This document shows, in pieces, positions 20,215-21,061 of a stretch of 21,061 bases of DNA. The stretch covers positions 1-21,061 of the forward strand of contig CAZWBW010000046.1 in assembly GCA_964632355.1 (NCBI GenBank). The letters are read 5' to 3'. Within the stretch, counting starts at the first letter, position 1, and the number at the start of each line of letters is the position of its first letter. Under the pieces are notes generated by a model. That model was given only the letters and a program-made list of their open reading frames with translations, was not told the origin of the DNA and ran no database searches. Position numbers and translations under genes: made by a program. The DNA comes from JALOAP01 sp964632355. GTDB lineage: Bacteria > Chloroflexota > Dehalococcoidia > Tepidiformales > Tepidiformaceae.

Positions 20215-21061
20215 CTAGAGCAGCCCGCGCTCCTTCCGGCGCGCTTCGCCTTCGGCCATCGCGGCGGCGGTCATCTGGTCGACCATCGCGAGGACGGCGT
20301 CGCCGGACATCTGGCGGCGGGCTTCGCGAATCACCTGGCGCGGGTTGGGCGCGTCGGGGTTGGGGTTCACACCGAACCCGCCCCCATCGGCCAGTCCGCC
20401 ATCAATCAGGTTGTAGGTGCCCGTGACGTACTCGGCTTCGTCGCTGGCGAGCCAGCAGGCCAGCGCGCCGATGTCGTACGGCTGGCCGGCGCGCCCGGCC
20501 GGGATCGCGCGTTCGTTCTGCTGGCGGACATCGCCTTCGCCCAGGAGCGGCGAACCGAGCGGCGTATCGATAATGCCGGGGCCAATGGCGTTCACCGTGA
20601 TGTCGAACGGGGCAAGGTCGAGCGCCCAGCAGCGCGTCATCATGCGCACGCCCGCCTTCGAAGCGCAGTAGGCGAACAGGCCCGGCGCAGGCCGTTCGGC
20701 GGCAAGCGACGAAATGGTGATGATGCGGCCGCCCTGGTTCTGGCGAACCATCGCGCGGGCGCACACCTGCACGGTGAGGTAGACGCCCTTCAGGTTCACG
20801 TCCATCTGGGTGTCCCAGTCCTCTTCGGTCATCGTGAGGATGGAACCACCACGCCCGATGCCCGCGTTCGCGACGGCGATGTGGAGTCCGCCAAGTTCGC
20901 GGACCGCCTGGTCGGCCATGCGTTCGAGCGCCTCGCGGTCGCGGACATCGGCCTGGTTCACGGCTGCCTTGCCGCCGGCCTCGGTGATCATCCGTGCGGT
21001 CTCTTCGGCGCGGTCGAGCAGCGCATCGCTGGCGAGGACTGCGGCGCCCTGCTTCGCGAAC
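20215..21061 (-). CDS. SDR-family oxidoreductase 2, 5' end outside window
   Basis: A second short-chain dehydrogenase/reductase. The visible part enters in frame at the window edge (FAKQGAAVLASDALLDRAEETARM), so the start and the TGxxxGIG cofactor loop are missing. Present are VANAGIGRGG (here Ala-Asn-Ala-Gly in place of Asn-Asn-Ala-Gly), the catalytic ISSLAAERPAPGLFAYCASKAG, VNAIGPG and YNLIDGG. Unusually, about 55 residues follow the normal end, including a GGFGVNPNPDAPNPRQ linker and a Lys/Arg/Glu helix ending KERGLL. It is similar in layout to SDR 1, suggesting an old duplication. The substrate is unknown. Confidence 0.92.
   Translation of the reverse strand, partial: FAKQGAAVLASDALLDRAEETARMITEAGGKAAVNQADVRDREALERMADQAVRELGGLHIAVANAGIGRGGSILTMTEEDWDTQMDVNLKGVYLTVQVCARAMVRQNQGGRIITISSLAAERPAPGLFAYCASKAGVRMMTRCWALDLAPFDITVNAIGPGIIDTPLGSPLLGEGDVRQQNERAIPAGRAGQPYDIGALACWLASDEAEYVTGTYNLIDGGLADGGGFGVNPNPDAPNPRQVIREARRQMSGDAVLAMVDQMTAAAMAEGEARRKERGLL

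Overview
This high-GC window (with one 10-N assembly gap at 8961-8970) looks like a scaffold from an environmental bacterium. I infer a Chloroflexota-like lineage (for example Dehalococcoidia/Tepidiformales) or a similar high-GC group. The reasons are the codon bias, the frequent GTG starts, a deazaflavin (F420)-type oxidoreductase, an S6-SSB-S18 block without L9 or DnaB beside it, and -10 hexamers placed almost on top of start codons. No marker in the window proves the taxon.

Layout. 1-664: the 5' part of a SAM methyltransferase (minus), diverging from an HSL-type alpha/beta hydrolase (plus). 1576-2194: a four-helix membrane protein (minus) preceded by a striking pair of palindromic sites. 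2195-8067: one long minus-strand operon read rpsF > ssb > rpsR > membrane-anchored foldase > hom > coiled-coil protein > thrC. The last three genes are spaced +1 and -4 nt. 8304-10593: an XRE regulator, a D-2-hydroxyacid dehydrogenase interrupted only by the assembly gap, and a YfcE-like metallophosphoesterase (all minus). 10594-10675 is a compact divergent control region. 10676-12114: queC-queE (preQ0 synthesis, plus), converging on a small Cys-motif protein. 12411-13759: an agmatinase-like ureohydrolase coupled to a DUF192 protein. 13927-15586: dps with its own terminator, then an unknown helical protein coupled to a second methyltransferase. 15590-15853: a small unknown protein (minus). 16025-18371: a KimA/YdaO-like potassium transporter and clpS. 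18372-18655: a gene-free element built of degenerate 7-bp units in opposite orientations, lying flush between two convergent stop codons. 18656-21061: a minus-strand set comprising an F420-type nitroreductase, two SDR oxidoreductases (the second running off the window) and a short broken gene between the SDRs.

Most proteins are housekeeping or common metabolic families, and I see no defence island, phage, transposon, CRISPR array, tRNA or rRNA. The observations I rate highest are at DNA level: the twin covarying palindromes at 2126-2163, the heptad element at 18372-18655, the palindrome between two candidate near-leaderless promoters at 10601-10678, and the paired hairpins in the ssb-rpsR spacer. 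At protein level the best novelty is a cysteine-free 334-residue coiled-coil protein embedded between hom and thrC.
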